DNA from: Cyanobium sp. NIES-981
GTDB taxonomy: Bacteria; Cyanobacteriota; Cyanobacteriia; PCC-6307; Cyanobiaceae
Direction of reading: 5' to 3'
Assembly (NCBI GenBank): GCA_945896675.1
Contig: CAMDEM010000007.1
Coordinates: 1-64,000, forward strand
Length of the DNA: 64,000 bases
A program made the position numbers and the translations under genes. Shown piece after piece: positions 19,653 to 30,574 of the stretch (position 1 is its first letter; each line of letters opens with the position of its first letter). Under the pieces are notes generated by a model. That model was not told the DNA's origin, ran no database searches, and saw nothing but the letters and a program-made list of their open reading frames with translations.

Positions 19653-20974
19653 TGGCGCCAGACCCCTCCACCCCCCTGCGCTGCCGCCTGCTGCTTGAGC
19701 AGTGGCGCCAGCAACTGGTGCTCAGTGGACGCGAGCATGCCGTGGTGGAAGGCCTGCTGGGGGCCTTTGATCGCCAATTGCTGCGTTTGCAAAGCCAGCA
19801 CCTCAAGGTGGCCGTGTTCGGCCGGGTGGGCGTGGGCAAGTCGAGCCTGCTCAATGCCCTGCTCGGCCATGACGCCTTTGCCACGGATGTGGCCCACGGC
19901 TGCACCCGCCACCAACAGGCCCAGCCGTGGCACCAAGCCATTGCGGGGCTGCAACGGGTCGAACTGGTCGACACCCCAGGTATCGACGAGATTGCCGCCG
20001 CCGGCCGGGCCCGCCTAGCGGGCCGGGTGGCCCTCGGGGCCGACCTGGTGCTGCTCGTGCTCGATGGCGACCTCACCAGCGTCGAGCTCGAGGCCCTCGA
20101 AGCGCTCTTGGCCAGCGGCAAGCCCCTCCTGTTGGTGCTCAACCGCAGCGATTGCTGGCCCGCTGGCGAGCAGGCCGCCCTGATCGCCAGCATCCGCCGG
20201 CGACTGCCCCAAAAGGCACGCCACTTGGAGCTGGTGGCCGTCGCCGCGGCCCCCCGGCGGGCCAGCGTCCTGGCCGACGGCCGGGTGCGCAGCAGCGTCG
20301 AAGCGCCGCGCATTGGCCCCCTGCGGGAGGCCCTGGTGGCGTTACTGGAGCAGCACGGTGAACTGCTGCTGGCCCTCAATGCCCTGCGCTCTGCCGATCG
20401 CCTCCACCACCAGCTGCAGCGCTGGCGCCTGAGCCACAGCCGCCAGGCCGCCCAAAGCCTGATCGGCCGCTTTGCGGCGCTCAAGGCCACCGGAGTGGCG
20501 GCCAATCCACTGGTGCTTTTGGATCTGGCCGGAGGCCTGGCCTGCGATACGGCCCTGGTGCTGCAGCTCTGCCAGCTCTATGGCCAAAAGATGCACAGCA
20601 CCAGCGCCAGGGCACTGCTCACCCGCCTATCGGGCCACAACGTCCTATTGGGTGGGGCCCAGCTGGGCATCCAAGTGGTGCTGAGCTTGATCCGCCAGCT
20701 GCTGCTGGTGGCGGCCCCCCTCACCGGCGGCCTCAGCCTGGCCCCCGCCGCCCCCGTGGCCATCGCCCAGGCCGCCCTCGCCGTGCACACCACCCGGCGC
20801 ACGGGCCGGTTAGCGGCGGCCGAACTGATCAAAGGCGCCGAGCGGGGCGGTAAGCCGGGGGCCTTGATGCGGCGACTCAGCCACAGCGATCCCCAGGTGC
20901 GCCAGTGGCTCAACACCTGGCAGCACCAGTCCCCCGCCAGTCCGCGCTCGAGCCTGCAAGCCCTGCTGCCATGA
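19652..20974 (+). CDS. GTPase with DUF697-like membrane-associated C-terminus
   Basis: The 440-residue protein has a Ras-like G domain: P-loop 'GRVGVGKSSLLNALL' near residue 53, G3 'VELVDTPGIDE' and G4 'LLVLNRSDC'. The C-terminal 170 residues are hydrophobic ('LLLVAAPLTGGLSLAPAAP') with the helical look of DUF697 domains, which are often membrane associated. Such Era/YcjF-like GTPases are widespread in cyanobacteria and not well characterised. It is coupled on both sides: 1 nt overlap with the CNNM gene and 4 nt overlap with nadD. Confidence 0.85.
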   Translation: MAPDPSTPLRCRLLLEQWRQQLVLSGREHAVVEGLLGAFDRQLLRLQSQHLKVAVFGRVGVGKSSLLNALLGHDAFATDVAHGCTRHQQAQPWHQAIAGLQRVELVDTPGIDEIAAAGRARLAGRVALGADLVLLVLDGDLTSVELEALEALLASGKPLLLVLNRSDCWPAGEQAALIASIRRRLPQKARHLELVAVAAAPRRASVLADGRVRSSVEAPRIGPLREALVALLEQHGELLLALNALRSADRLHHQLQRWRLSHSRQAAQSLIGRFAALKATGVAANPLVLLDLAGGLACDTALVLQLCQLYGQKMHSTSARALLTRLSGHNVLLGGAQLGIQVVLSLIRQLLLVAAPLTGGLSLAPAAPVAIAQAALAVHTTRRTGRLAAAELIKGAERGGKPGALMRRLSHSDPQVRQWLNTWQHQSPASPRSSLQALLP

Positions 20975-21546
20975 GTCAGCTGGCCCTCTTTGGCACCAGT
21001 GCCGACCCTCCCACCTGCGGCCACCAGGCCCTGCTCGAGGGGCTACTGGGCCTCTATCCCGCCGTCGCCACCTGGGCCAGCACCAACCCGCTCAAACAGC
21101 ACGGTGCGCCCCTGGATGAGAGGGCCCAGCTGTTGGGATGCCTGGTGGAAGCGATCGGTAACCCGCGGCTCCACCTCGCCCAGGAGCTCAGCAGCCCATG
21201 GACGATTGAAACCCTGGAGCGGGCCCACCAGCGCTGGCCAGAGGCCGAGCTGGTGTTCGTGGTGGGCAGTGATCTAGCGGCCCAAATCCCCAGCTGGAAG
21301 CAGGCCGATCAAATCCTGGGCCGCTGCCGCCTGGCGATTGTGCCCCGCCATGGCTGGCCCCTCACCAGCCAACACCGCGAGGCCCTCGAAGCCCTGGGAT
21401 CCCGGCCGGTGGAACTGGCCCTGCAGATCCCCGCCACCGCCAGTTCGGCCGTGCGCGAACGGCTCGACCCCAGCCAGATTCCGGCCGCCGTCCTACCGGC
21501 CTTGCTCAAGCACAATCGCTATGGCCTTGCTGAGCCGCCCTGCTGA
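20971..21546 (+). CDS. nadD: Nicotinate-nucleotide adenylyltransferase (NadD-like)
   Basis: The 191-residue protein shows a degenerate nucleotidyltransferase motif 'LFGTSADPPTCGHQALL' in place of the usual GGTFDPxHxGH. It also has 'LVFVVGSDLAAQIPSWKQ' (the family's GxDxxxxxxxW) and a C-terminal 'ATASSAVRERL' equivalent to ISSTxxR. NadD adenylates nicotinate mononucleotide to deamido-NAD. The very next gene is NAD synthase, which uses that product, so the assignment is supported by context. The start overlaps the GTPase stop (ATGA). Confidence 0.88.
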   Translation: MSQLALFGTSADPPTCGHQALLEGLLGLYPAVATWASTNPLKQHGAPLDERAQLLGCLVEAIGNPRLHLAQELSSPWTIETLERAHQRWPEAELVFVVGSDLAAQIPSWKQADQILGRCRLAIVPRHGWPLTSQHREALEALGSRPVELALQIPATASSAVRERLDPSQIPAAVLPALLKHNRYGLAEPPC

Positions 21547-23315
21547 TGCGCATCGCCCTGGCCCAAATCAATCCCCTGGTGGGAGATCTGGCTGGCAATG
21601 GTGCCCGAATTCTGGCGGCCTGCCAGGAAGCAGCTGCCGCCCATGCGGATCTGGTGGTCACCCCGGAGCTTTCCCTCTGGGGTTATCCGCCCAGGGATCT
21701 GCTGCTGCGGCCTGCCCTGCTCAGCACCCAACAAGACGTCTTGGCTCAACTCGCCGCCGAGCTGGCGGCGACCCACCCCTCCCTGGCCCTGCTGGTGGGT
21801 GTGGCCGAGCCGATTGCTGCAGCAGAGAAGCCCAACCTGTTCAACGCCGTCGCCCTGGTCTCAGGTGGGCAATGGCGCATCGTCGCCCGCAAGCAACTGC
21901 TGCCCACCTACGACGTCTTTGACGAACGGCGCTATTTCCAAGCGGCAGACCAGCCCGCTGTTCTGGAGTTCCAACAGGGAGGTCGCAACTGGACGCTGGG
22001 TCTCACCATCTGCGAAGACCTCTGGGTGGAGGAGGAACTGCAGGGCCACCGCCTGGCCGGTCCCGATCCCGTAGCCGCGCTGCAGTCGCACCGGATCGAT
22101 GTGCTGCTCAATCTCTCGGCCTCCCCGTTTGGCCAGGCCAAGGCGGCCCTGCGCCATCGCCTCGCCGCCCGCGCCACCGAAAAACTGCAGTGCCCGGTGG
22201 TCTATGTGAACCAGGTGGGCGGCAACGACGAGCTGGTGTTCGACGGGGCCAGCTTTGTGGTGGATGCCAGCGGCAAGGTGGCGGCCCAATTGGCCTGCTG
22301 CCAAGAACAGGTCGCCATCTGGGAAACCCCAAGGGCTGGGGGCGGCGCCGGCTCTCCTGGGGACAACGCAGAACCTCCTGGAACCAACCTCCCCACCCTG
22401 GGCCTGAGCGCTCCCCTCCCCGGGCCCCGAGAGCAACTCTTCCGCGCCCTGGTACTTGGCGTTCGCGACTACGCCAAAAAATGTGGCTTCCGCCGGGTGC
22501 TGCTGGGGCTCAGCGGCGGCATTGATTCAGCCCTGGTGGCCGTGATTGGTGCCGCCGGCCTGGGGGCCGAGCAGGTGCAAGCCCTGCTGCTGCCATCGCC
22601 ATACAGCTCGGAGGGCTCCATCAGCGATGCCACCGCCTTGGCCGAGCGGCTGGGCATGGCGGCCCACACCCTGCCGATTGCCCCATTGATGGCGGGCTTT
22701 GATGCCGCCCTCGGACCAGCCCTGGATGGACCGCCCCAAGGGCTCACGGCTGAAAATCTGCAGTCGCGCATTCGCGGCTGCCTCCTGATGGCCGTGGCCA
22801 ACCAGCAGGGCCACTTACTTCTCTCCACCGGCAACAAATCGGAACTGGCCGTGGGCTACTGCACCCTCTATGGCGACATGAATGGGGGCCTGGCCGTGAT
22901 CGGCGACCTCTACAAAACCACCGTCTTTGACCTGTGCGATTGGCTCGACAGCCCGGCGGCGGGCCCCTGCCGCACAGCCCTGGGGCTACCTGCCAGCGGC
23001 GAGCTGGTGGGCGCCGCGATCCGCACCAAACCCCCCAGCGCCGAGCTGCGCCCGGACCAACGGGACAGCGATTCCCTGCCCGATTACGCCCTGCTCGATC
23101 CGATTCTCAAAGCCCTGATCGAAGAGCTGCGCAGCCCCGAGGAGCTCGTCAGCCAGGGCCTCGCCGATGGCAGCCCCGTGGATGCCGAGCACGCCGAACG
23201 GATCATGCAGCTGGTGCGGCGGGCCGAATTCAAGCGGCGCCAGGCCGCCCCCCTGCTCAAAGTGAGCGGCCGCGCCTTTGGCACCGGCTGGCGCATGCCG
23301 ATTGCGGCTCTGTAG
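21546..23315 (+). CDS. nadE: Glutamine-hydrolysing NAD(+) synthase
   Basis: The 589-residue protein joins a nitrilase-type glutaminase domain, with catalytic Glu in 'VTPELSLWGYPPRD', Lys in 'VARKQLLPTYDVF' and Cys in 'GLTICEDLWVEE', to a synthetase domain with the PP-loop 'LLGLSGGIDSALVAV' near residue 320 and 'LSTGNKSELAVGYCTLYGD'. It amidates deamido-NAD to NAD using glutamine and ATP. The ATG overlaps the nadD stop (TGATG). Confidence 0.96.
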   Translation: MRIALAQINPLVGDLAGNGARILAACQEAAAAHADLVVTPELSLWGYPPRDLLLRPALLSTQQDVLAQLAAELAATHPSLALLVGVAEPIAAAEKPNLFNAVALVSGGQWRIVARKQLLPTYDVFDERRYFQAADQPAVLEFQQGGRNWTLGLTICEDLWVEEELQGHRLAGPDPVAALQSHRIDVLLNLSASPFGQAKAALRHRLAARATEKLQCPVVYVNQVGGNDELVFDGASFVVDASGKVAAQLACCQEQVAIWETPRAGGGAGSPGDNAEPPGTNLPTLGLSAPLPGPREQLFRALVLGVRDYAKKCGFRRVLLGLSGGIDSALVAVIGAAGLGAEQVQALLLPSPYSSEGSISDATALAERLGMAAHTLPIAPLMAGFDAALGPALDGPPQGLTAENLQSRIRGCLLMAVANQQGHLLLSTGNKSELAVGYCTLYGDMNGGLAVIGDLYKTTVFDLCDWLDSPAAGPCRTALGLPASGELVGAAIRTKPPSAELRPDQRDSDSLPDYALLDPILKALIEELRSPEELVSQGLADGSPVDAEHAERIMQLVRRAEFKRRQAAPLLKVSGRAFGTGWRMPIAAL

Positions 23316-23324
23316 GCCAGCCGC

Positions 23325-24413
23325 TTAGGCCATCCCAGGGGCGTACGGCCGGGGGAACGGCCGGCCCAAAGCAGCCGGGCTAAGGCCTTCCCTCAAGGCC
23401 AGGACCAACCCCGCCGCTTCGGCATAACTGCTGGCGGCGTGGGCCTCCAACCCAAGGGCGGCCGCCGTGACTTCCAAAAGGCAGGGATTGGCCACCGTGA
23501 TCAAGGGCACCCCCAGCTCGGCGCAAGCCAGCACGGCCTCCCCACCCAGGGCCCCAGCTGGGGCCACCACCGCCCCCAGCTGATCGCGGCCCAAGAGCTG
23601 GGGATCGGCCAACACCGCTGGTGACGCTCCTTCTAAGGGCACCAGCTGGGGTGCCCGGCTGAGGCCCACGAGCACGCAGGGCAAAAACGTGTACCCCAGC
23701 TCCTCGCCTGCCGCCCGGGGATCCAGGGCGGGGTCGAGGGGCAAGGGGCTCAGGGCCGGGGCATGGGCGCAGGGAATGCCGAGATGGCTGCTGAGGAGAT
23801 GGCTGATCACCGCCTCGGCGCCGGCCAAACCATCCACGCCAGAGCCCTGGCGATAGGCCGCCAGGGCCTCACTGCCAGGATCTTCCGGGAAACGGGCCAC
23901 CACGGCGATGGCCGTTGCTCCCTCAGCCAGCAATTGCTCCCCAGCGCGCAGCAGGACATCGGGGCGCTCCAGCTGGCCCCAACTGGCCCCACTCGCCCCC
24001 TGGCTCAAGCGCACCCCCAGCGGTGTGTCGGTGGTGATCACCGGACCAATCTCCAGGCCCAACGTGGCCCGACAGCCATCAACTACCTGCAGGTGGCGCT
24101 GCCGCAGCTCGGGCTCCATGCCCCCATCCAGCAACAATCCCAGCCGCTGCCGCCTGACGGGCCTGAGGCCCAAGGCACCAGTGGCAAAGCGATTCAAGGA
24201 GGATCCCTCCACGTACTGGATGCGGGGATCGCTCCAGTACAGGGCGGCACCGTTCATCACATTGGGGTGGGTGATCAGGCAGCCACTGGCGGCCGCCAGC
24301 AGCCGCGCCGCCGGCAGGGCGTCCCCGGCATAGCCGCCCTGGTCGCAGCCAATGCCGGTGGGGATCACCAGCAACGTGGGCATGGGGGGCGCCATAGAAG
24401 CTCCGGGACTCAT
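23325..24413 (-). CDS. DUF3326 family protein
   Basis: The 362-residue protein begins near 'MPTLLVIPTGIGCDQGGYAG' and contains 'PNVMNGAALYWSDPRIQYVEG', recalled as diagnostic of DUF3326, a family mainly of cyanobacteria and plants. The C-terminal half has repeated Gly-rich 'PAGALGGEAVLAC' and 'GVPLITVANPCLLEV' segments. No known cofactor motif is evident and the function is unknown. Several in-frame ATGs exist (24440, 24413, 24395, 24383); 24413 avoids overlap with the upstream small gene. It is the last gene of a four-gene leftward cassette. Confidence 0.82.
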   Translation of the reverse strand: MSPGASMAPPMPTLLVIPTGIGCDQGGYAGDALPAARLLAAASGCLITHPNVMNGAALYWSDPRIQYVEGSSLNRFATGALGLRPVRRQRLGLLLDGGMEPELRQRHLQVVDGCRATLGLEIGPVITTDTPLGVRLSQGASGASWGQLERPDVLLRAGEQLLAEGATAIAVVARFPEDPGSEALAAYRQGSGVDGLAGAEAVISHLLSSHLGIPCAHAPALSPLPLDPALDPRAAGEELGYTFLPCVLVGLSRAPQLVPLEGASPAVLADPQLLGRDQLGAVVAPAGALGGEAVLACAELGVPLITVANPCLLEVTAAALGLEAHAASSYAEAAGLVLALREGLSPAALGRPFPRPYAPGMA

Positions 24414-24423
24414 GCTGCAGGGC

Positions 24424-24609
24424 TCATAGGTCGTCTTCAATCACGACGACAACGGCCTCAACCACCAGTACGGATCCCTCCGGGCTGGGCTCCACCGCCG
24501 TAATCGCCCATCGCAGGGGCAGGCCATGGGCGGCCAAAGCCTGTCGCACCTGGTCCAGCAGCGGGCCGCCCTGACGCAGCAGCCGCAGCTCCAGGGGCTC
24601 CAGCCTCAC
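24424..24609 (-). CDS. 61-residue conserved-looking small protein
   Basis: This frame starts within the ferredoxin stop codon (ATGA) and ends about 10 nt before DUF3326, so its position supports a real gene. The sequence has an amphipathic N-terminal helix 'LELRLLRQGGPLLDQVRQAL' and a hydrophobic beta-like C-terminus ending in an acidic 'EDDL'. I do not recognise the family. It may form a small alpha/beta domain partnering the ferredoxin or DUF3326 product; this is inference. Confidence 0.7.
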   Translation of the reverse strand: MRLEPLELRLLRQGGPLLDQVRQALAAHGLPLRWAITAVEPSPEGSVLVVEAVVVVIEDDL

Positions 24610-24935
24610 TTTTGGTACTGGCCGAACTGGGCTTCATAGAGGGCATCCTCCTGGCCAGCCCGGAGCTTCAGATCGCTGCGGGGGAAGGACACACACAACA
24701 GGGCATAGCCCTGCTGCTGGAGTTCAGCTTTCACGCCCATGGCATCGGGTTGGTGCACCGTGCCCTCCGTGACCACAGCGGCACAGGTTGTGCAGACGCC
24801 AGAGCAGCAGGAGCTGGGCAAGGCCACCCCGGCCGCTTCAGCTGCCGCCAACACGGTTTGCCCACTGCCGCACTGGAAGGTATGGCTGCTGCCGTCGATG
24901 TCGCAGACAACAGTGAAAACTTGGGAATCGGTCAC
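24606..24935 (-). CDS. [2Fe-2S] plant-type ferredoxin
   Basis: The 109-residue protein has a beta-grasp ferredoxin fold with cluster ligands in 'LPSSCCSGVCTTCAAVV' (C-x4-C-x2-C pattern) and the distal Cys in 'YALLCVSFPRSDL'. It is longer at the C-terminus than photosynthetic PetF and ends 'YEAQFGQYQK', so it is probably a minor ferredoxin with a specialised partner. The start is GTG (24935). It is overlapped by the 61-residue gene and lies 48 nt after the 2OG-oxygenase gene on the same strand. Confidence 0.92.
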   Translation of the reverse strand: MTDSQVFTVVCDIDGSSHTFQCGSGQTVLAAAEAAGVALPSSCCSGVCTTCAAVVTEGTVHQPDAMGVKAELQQQGYALLCVSFPRSDLKLRAGQEDALYEAQFGQYQK

Positions 24936-24983
24936 AGGGGAAGGGCAGCAGCGGGCCGTGCGAGCCGATTCTCCCAGGCAGCC

Positions 24984-25715
24984 CTAAACCTGGTGCCACT
25001 GGCTCGGATGGGGGGCCAGGTATTCGGGCGGAGTCTCGCCCTCCCCAACCACTGGGGCCGAAAGGACCAGATCCAGGCTGATCGAATAGCGGGTGTCATC
25101 GGGGTCCTCGTTGGGCAAGACCGCGTGGTCGAGATGGGAAGGGAACAAAACCAGCAATCCGGCCTGGGGTGCCAGATCAATCCAGGGAGCATTCCAAAGT
25201 TCTTGCGCACCAGCCAAGGGGCCCCCATGGCCCACGGCCAGACCAGGCACCAATTCGTTCACCTGGCGGTGGGGGTAAAGGCGCAAACAGCCTTGGCGGC
25301 CACTGCCATCGCCATTGAGGTAATAGACCGCACTCAAATGGGCATTGGGGTGATGGTGCCGGCCCACCACCTGCTCCAGTTCGCTCACCACCGGCCAACA
25401 GCGCTGCAGATGCAAGGAGACCTGGCTCAAATCAAAGCCCAAGCCCTGCAAGTAGCTGCGGGAATGCTCCAGCAGTGAGGCGATCAAAGGCGCAAAGGCA
25501 GGGTGGCGATGGAGCTGCCAGGCACCATTGAGATCCCCAGTCCAGGCACAACCCGGATCCGGATTGGAGCTGGCCCCGCCCCGAAGTTCGTTAATTGCCT
25601 GCAATTGGAACGCCGTGTCCAAGGGATCCGGGGCCAGCTGCACCCGACCGAGGGCCACCGGAAACAGGGGCTCAATCGCCAGTTGCCCCAAGGCCAAGCC
25701 TCCCATGGTTGTCAT
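24984..25715 (-). CDS. 2OG-Fe(II) oxygenase family protein (TIGR02466-like)
   Basis: The 243-residue protein has the double-stranded beta-helix signatures of prolyl-hydroxylase-like enzymes: 'HHHPNAHLSAVYYLNG' with candidate Fe ligand His, 'GLLVLFPSHLDHAVLP' with the distal His, and 'RYSISLDLVLSA' with the 2-oxoglutarate-binding Arg. The pattern fits TIGR02466, a family of unknown substrate. The ATG at 25715 is chosen; an in-frame start at 25784 would overlap the terminator stem. It is the first gene of the cassette with ferredoxin, a 61-aa protein and DUF3326. Confidence 0.8.
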   Translation of the reverse strand: MTTMGGLALGQLAIEPLFPVALGRVQLAPDPLDTAFQLQAINELRGGASSNPDPGCAWTGDLNGAWQLHRHPAFAPLIASLLEHSRSYLQGLGFDLSQVSLHLQRCWPVVSELEQVVGRHHHPNAHLSAVYYLNGDGSGRQGCLRLYPHRQVNELVPGLAVGHGGPLAGAQELWNAPWIDLAPQAGLLVLFPSHLDHAVLPNEDPDDTRYSISLDLVLSAPVVGEGETPPEYLAPHPSQWHQV

Positions 25716-25784
25716 GACCGCCGGCTCTAACGACCTACAGAGGTCATCCTCCTTCGCAAGAGGGTCCATTGATGTCCTACCCAC

Positions 25785-25854
25785 AAAAAACCCAGCAACC
25801 CAGAGGTCGTGTTGCCCGCAAAGCGGGCGTAACGGCCGGAGGGTGCTGGGTTTT
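25785..25854 (-). terminator. Long stem-loop terminator of the main atp operon
   Basis: AAAACCCAGCA (25787-25797) pairs with TGCTGGGTTTT (25844-25854) to give an 11-bp outer stem. An inner hairpin GCCCGC-AAA-GCGGGC lies at 25814-25828. On the minus strand the structure ends in a T run, placing it 70 nt beyond the atpG stop. It could work in both directions. Confidence 0.85.
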
Positions 25855-25925
25855 GGGGATGGGGATCGGGGTTTGCAACCCGATCGTGACTAGTCCGGTC
25901 GGCTGTACTGAACCAGCCGAATCAA

Positions 25926-26879
25926 CTAGACCATCGCGGCTGCGCCACCCACCACTTCCAGGATCTCCTGGGTAATGGCAGCTTGGCGAGCCTTGTTGTA
26001 GTCAAGGGTCAGGGTCTTGGCGAGCGCCTTAGCGTTGTCGCTGGCGTTGTTCATGGCCGTCATGCGACTGGCCAATTCGGAGGCAGCCGCCTCCTGCAAC
26101 GAACGCAGCAACTGGTTTTCCAGGTACAGCGGCAGCAGGGCATTGAGCAATTGGTCCGGGCTCTGATCGAAGACGACGTCGGAAGGCAATTTGGCCACCG
26201 CATTGGCGGTACTTCCGACTTCCACACCTAGCTCACCCTTGCGGGTTGTTAGGCGGAAGATCTCATCATCGGGAAGGGCAATCCCTTGGGGATCCAGGGG
26301 GAGCAAGGTTTGGGATACGGGCTTGGAGCTCACCAAGTTGATGAACTTGGTGAAGATGATTTCCACCCGATCGGTAGAGCCGGAGAGGAAATCGGCAAGC
26401 ACGTCGCTGGCGATGCCCATCGCTTCCTTGGCATTGGGCACCTGCTCCAGGCCAGTAAACGTGGCCCGAATGGTGTAGAGCTTGGCGCGGTTCTGGAAGT
26501 AAGTGATCGCCTTACGACCAATCAGCACCAAATTCACGGTATAACCCTGGGCCTTGAGCTCGGCGTAGCGAAGTTCAGTGCGCTTGATGATGTTCGCGTT
26601 GTAGCCACCGCACAGACCCCGATCGCCGGTCACGGCCAACAGGGTGATGGTGGCAACGTCCCGTTGCTCCAACAGGGGAGCATCGGCATCTTCAAACCGC
26701 ATGCGCGACTGGAGATTCTCCAGGATGCGGGCCAGACGGTCGGCGAAGGGGCGACTGCGCAGGACTTGCTCCTGGGCGCGGCGCACCTTGGCTGCCGCCA
26801 CCAGGCGCATGGCCTCGGTGATTTTGCGGGTGTTCTTGACCGAACCAATTCGGTCGCGGATGTCCTTGAGGTTTGCCAT
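25926..26879 (-). CDS. atpG: ATP synthase F1 subunit gamma
   Basis: The 317-residue central stalk subunit begins [19 protein letters not shown] and has the C-terminal '[21 protein letters not shown]' signature. Near residues 195-230 it carries the insertion typical of cyanobacterial and chloroplast gamma ('[18 protein letters not shown]' onwards). No Cys pair is present there, so it lacks the thioredoxin switch of plant enzymes, as expected for cyanobacteria. Last gene of the operon; the long terminator follows. Confidence 0.97.
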   Translation of the reverse strand: MANLKDIRDRIGSVKNTRKITEAMRLVAAAKVRRAQEQVLRSRPFADRLARILENLQSRMRFEDADAPLLEQRDVATITLLAVTGDRGLCGGYNANIIKRTELRYAELKAQGYTVNLVLIGRKAITYFQNRAKLYTIRATFTGLEQVPNAKEAMGIASDVLADFLSGSTDRVEIIFTKFINLVSSKPVSQTLLPLDPQGIALPDDEIFRLTTRKGELGVEVGSTANAVAKLPSDVVFDQSPDQLLNALLPLYLENQLLRSLQEAAASELASRMTAMNNASDNAKALAKTLTLDYNKARQAAITQEILEVVGGAAAMV

Positions 26880-26894
26880 TGGTTATGCCCTTCC

Positions 26895-28490
<1,596 letters not shown>

Positions 28491-28513
28491 CTAGCTGGTC
28501 GCCTGGAGGTGGG

Positions 28514-29062
28514 CTAGCTCACCTTGGCGAGCGCCAAGCCAAGGCGGCGCACTTGGCCAGACAGGCTGGCGTCGATCACTTGGGAACCCATGCTGACGAT
28601 GAAGCCCCCAATCAAGCTCGGATCGACGGAGAGGTCGAACTCAACAGCTTTGCTTCCCGTAATCGCCTGGACCTTCTCATTGAGTTGGGCCTGCTGATCT
28701 TCGGTGAGCTCAGTGGCTGAGGTGACCTTCGCAAGGGTGATGTTGCGAAGGGTGCGATACAGCTCGAGGAACCGCAGCAGCACCGAATCAAGCGCGGAAA
28801 TCCGCTGGCGGTCTGCCAGGAGCTTGAGCAGGTTCTGCATCGAAGGCGTCAGCTGATCGGCGAACAAAGTCGCCAAAGCAGCTTTTTTGGCTTCGGGCTC
28901 CAACACCGGGGAAGCCATGGCCTCACGCAACACAGCGCTGTCTTTCCAAATAGCGAGCAAATCCTTGACCTGCTCAGCCACCTCGTCGGTTTCCTTGCGG
29001 GATTCAGCCACCTGAAGCAACGCTTCGGCGTAGGGGGTGGCGATCGAATTCAGGAGAGGCAT
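28514..29062 (-). CDS. atpH: ATP synthase F1 subunit delta
   Basis: The 182-residue protein has the delta/OSCP fold: N-terminal helical bundle starting 'NSIATPYAEALLQVAE' and the C-terminal signature 'DPSLIGGFIVSMGSQVID'. It links the peripheral stalk (b/b') to the top of F1. The ATG overlaps the atpF stop by 1 nt. Confidence 0.96.
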   Translation of the reverse strand: MPLLNSIATPYAEALLQVAESRKETDEVAEQVKDLLAIWKDSAVLREAMASPVLEPEAKKAALATLFADQLTPSMQNLLKLLADRQRISALDSVLLRFLELYRTLRNITLAKVTSATELTEDQQAQLNEKVQAITGSKAVEFDLSVDPSLIGGFIVSMGSQVIDASLSGQVRRLGLALAKVS

Positions 29063-29601
29063 CAGGCTTTCTCCAGGGTGTTGATGGACTGATCAATCAG
29101 TCGGGCCTGGGCTGCTGCATCCAGCTTTCCGGGCAAAATGGCCAAAGCCTTTTCAATGGCTCGGTTGGCAGCTTCCCGGCGCAGCTGGTCGGTGACCCTG
29201 GCGGCTTCTGCACTCAGGTCGGACATGGCGCCCTGCCTGAGGCGGGCCATCTCTTCAATGGTGCGCTTCTCGCTCTCAAGCCTCAGGGCCTCAGCGCGGG
29301 CTTGGCCATCGGCGCGGATTTGCTCAGCCTTCTGCTGGGCAGCCGCAAGATCAGCTTGGGCCTGGGCCAACGCAGCGGTGGACTGGACCAAGCGGTCTTC
29401 AGCATCCTTGAGATTCGCAAGGATCGCTGCCCGGCGACGCTCGAGGATGCCGCCAAGGAAGCCTGGCAAAAACTTCCAGAGAACGGCGATGACAATGGCC
29501 AGGTTGATGATGTTGGTCTCAAACAGGTTGAGATTGAGACCAAACGTTCCATGGGCCGCCAAAAGATGGCTCACAGGAAGGGAAGAAAACACGATGCTCA
29601 T
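29062..29601 (-). CDS. atpF: ATP synthase F0 subunit b
   Basis: The 179-residue protein has one N-terminal membrane helix ('[20 protein letters not shown]') followed by a long charged coiled coil ('[20 protein letters not shown]'). It forms the peripheral stalk with b'. It overlaps atpF' upstream by 4 nt and atpH downstream by 1 nt. Confidence 0.95.
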   Translation of the reverse strand: MSIVFSSLPVSHLLAAHGTFGLNLNLFETNIINLAIVIAVLWKFLPGFLGGILERRRAAILANLKDAEDRLVQSTAALAQAQADLAAAQQKAEQIRADGQARAEALRLESEKRTIEEMARLRQGAMSDLSAEAARVTDQLRREAANRAIEKALAILPGKLDAAAQARLIDQSINTLEKA

Positions 29602-30068
29602 GACGTTGCCAACAGGCGGGACACGATGAGGGCACCGAGCTGGTCGGCAGAAGCGTTCAGCTTGGTCACGGCTTGATCGCGCTCAGCGTCGATCTCGCGA
29701 CGGGCCTGCTCCCGTGAAGCATTGGCATCGGCCGTAGCCATCGCCATCGCCTCCCGGTAGAGACGGTCCATCTCCTGCTCGGCCTCTTGGATCAGCTTTT
29801 GGGACTGCTGACGCGCGTCCTTGAGCTGTTCCTTGAGGTCGGCTTCCAGACGCTCGACCTGGGCCAGCTTTTGCTTGGCATCGGCACGACTGGTGGTGAT
29901 GAAGCTCTCGCGTTCCTCCACAACCCGGCCGACCGGGCGGAAAAACAGCGAATTCAGAATGAAGGTGAGGAGGACCACCTGAACTGCCATCAAGGGCAGG
30001 GTGGCATCGAGGTCAAAGAGACCTCCCTCCTGAGCACCTGCTTCGGCAAGCAGAAGCCAGCTGGTCAT
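29598..30068 (-). CDS. atpF': ATP synthase F0 subunit b'
   Basis: The 156-residue protein has one membrane helix ('[20 protein letters not shown]'), then '[11 protein letters not shown]' and a charged coiled coil. The presence of both b and b' is a feature of photosynthetic bacteria and chloroplasts (atpG in older cyanobacterial naming). The ATG at 30068 ([11 protein letters not shown]) is chosen; the frame is open upstream to 30155, but that would add a proline-rich non-conserved leader. Confidence 0.93.
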   Translation of the reverse strand: MTSWLLLAEAGAQEGGLFDLDATLPLMAVQVVLLTFILNSLFFRPVGRVVEERESFITTSRADAKQKLAQVERLEADLKEQLKDARQQSQKLIQEAEQEMDRLYREAMAMATADANASREQARREIDAERDQAVTKLNASADQLGALIVSRLLATS

Positions 30069-30166
30069 TGGGGCGAGGGCGCTGGAACGGTCGGGCGGAG
30101 AAGCGGCAAGTGGGGATCTGGAGGGGAGGGGCTCAAGCCCCCACCATCCAGCCACTCACCTTGCGA

Positions 30167-30574
<408 letters not shown>

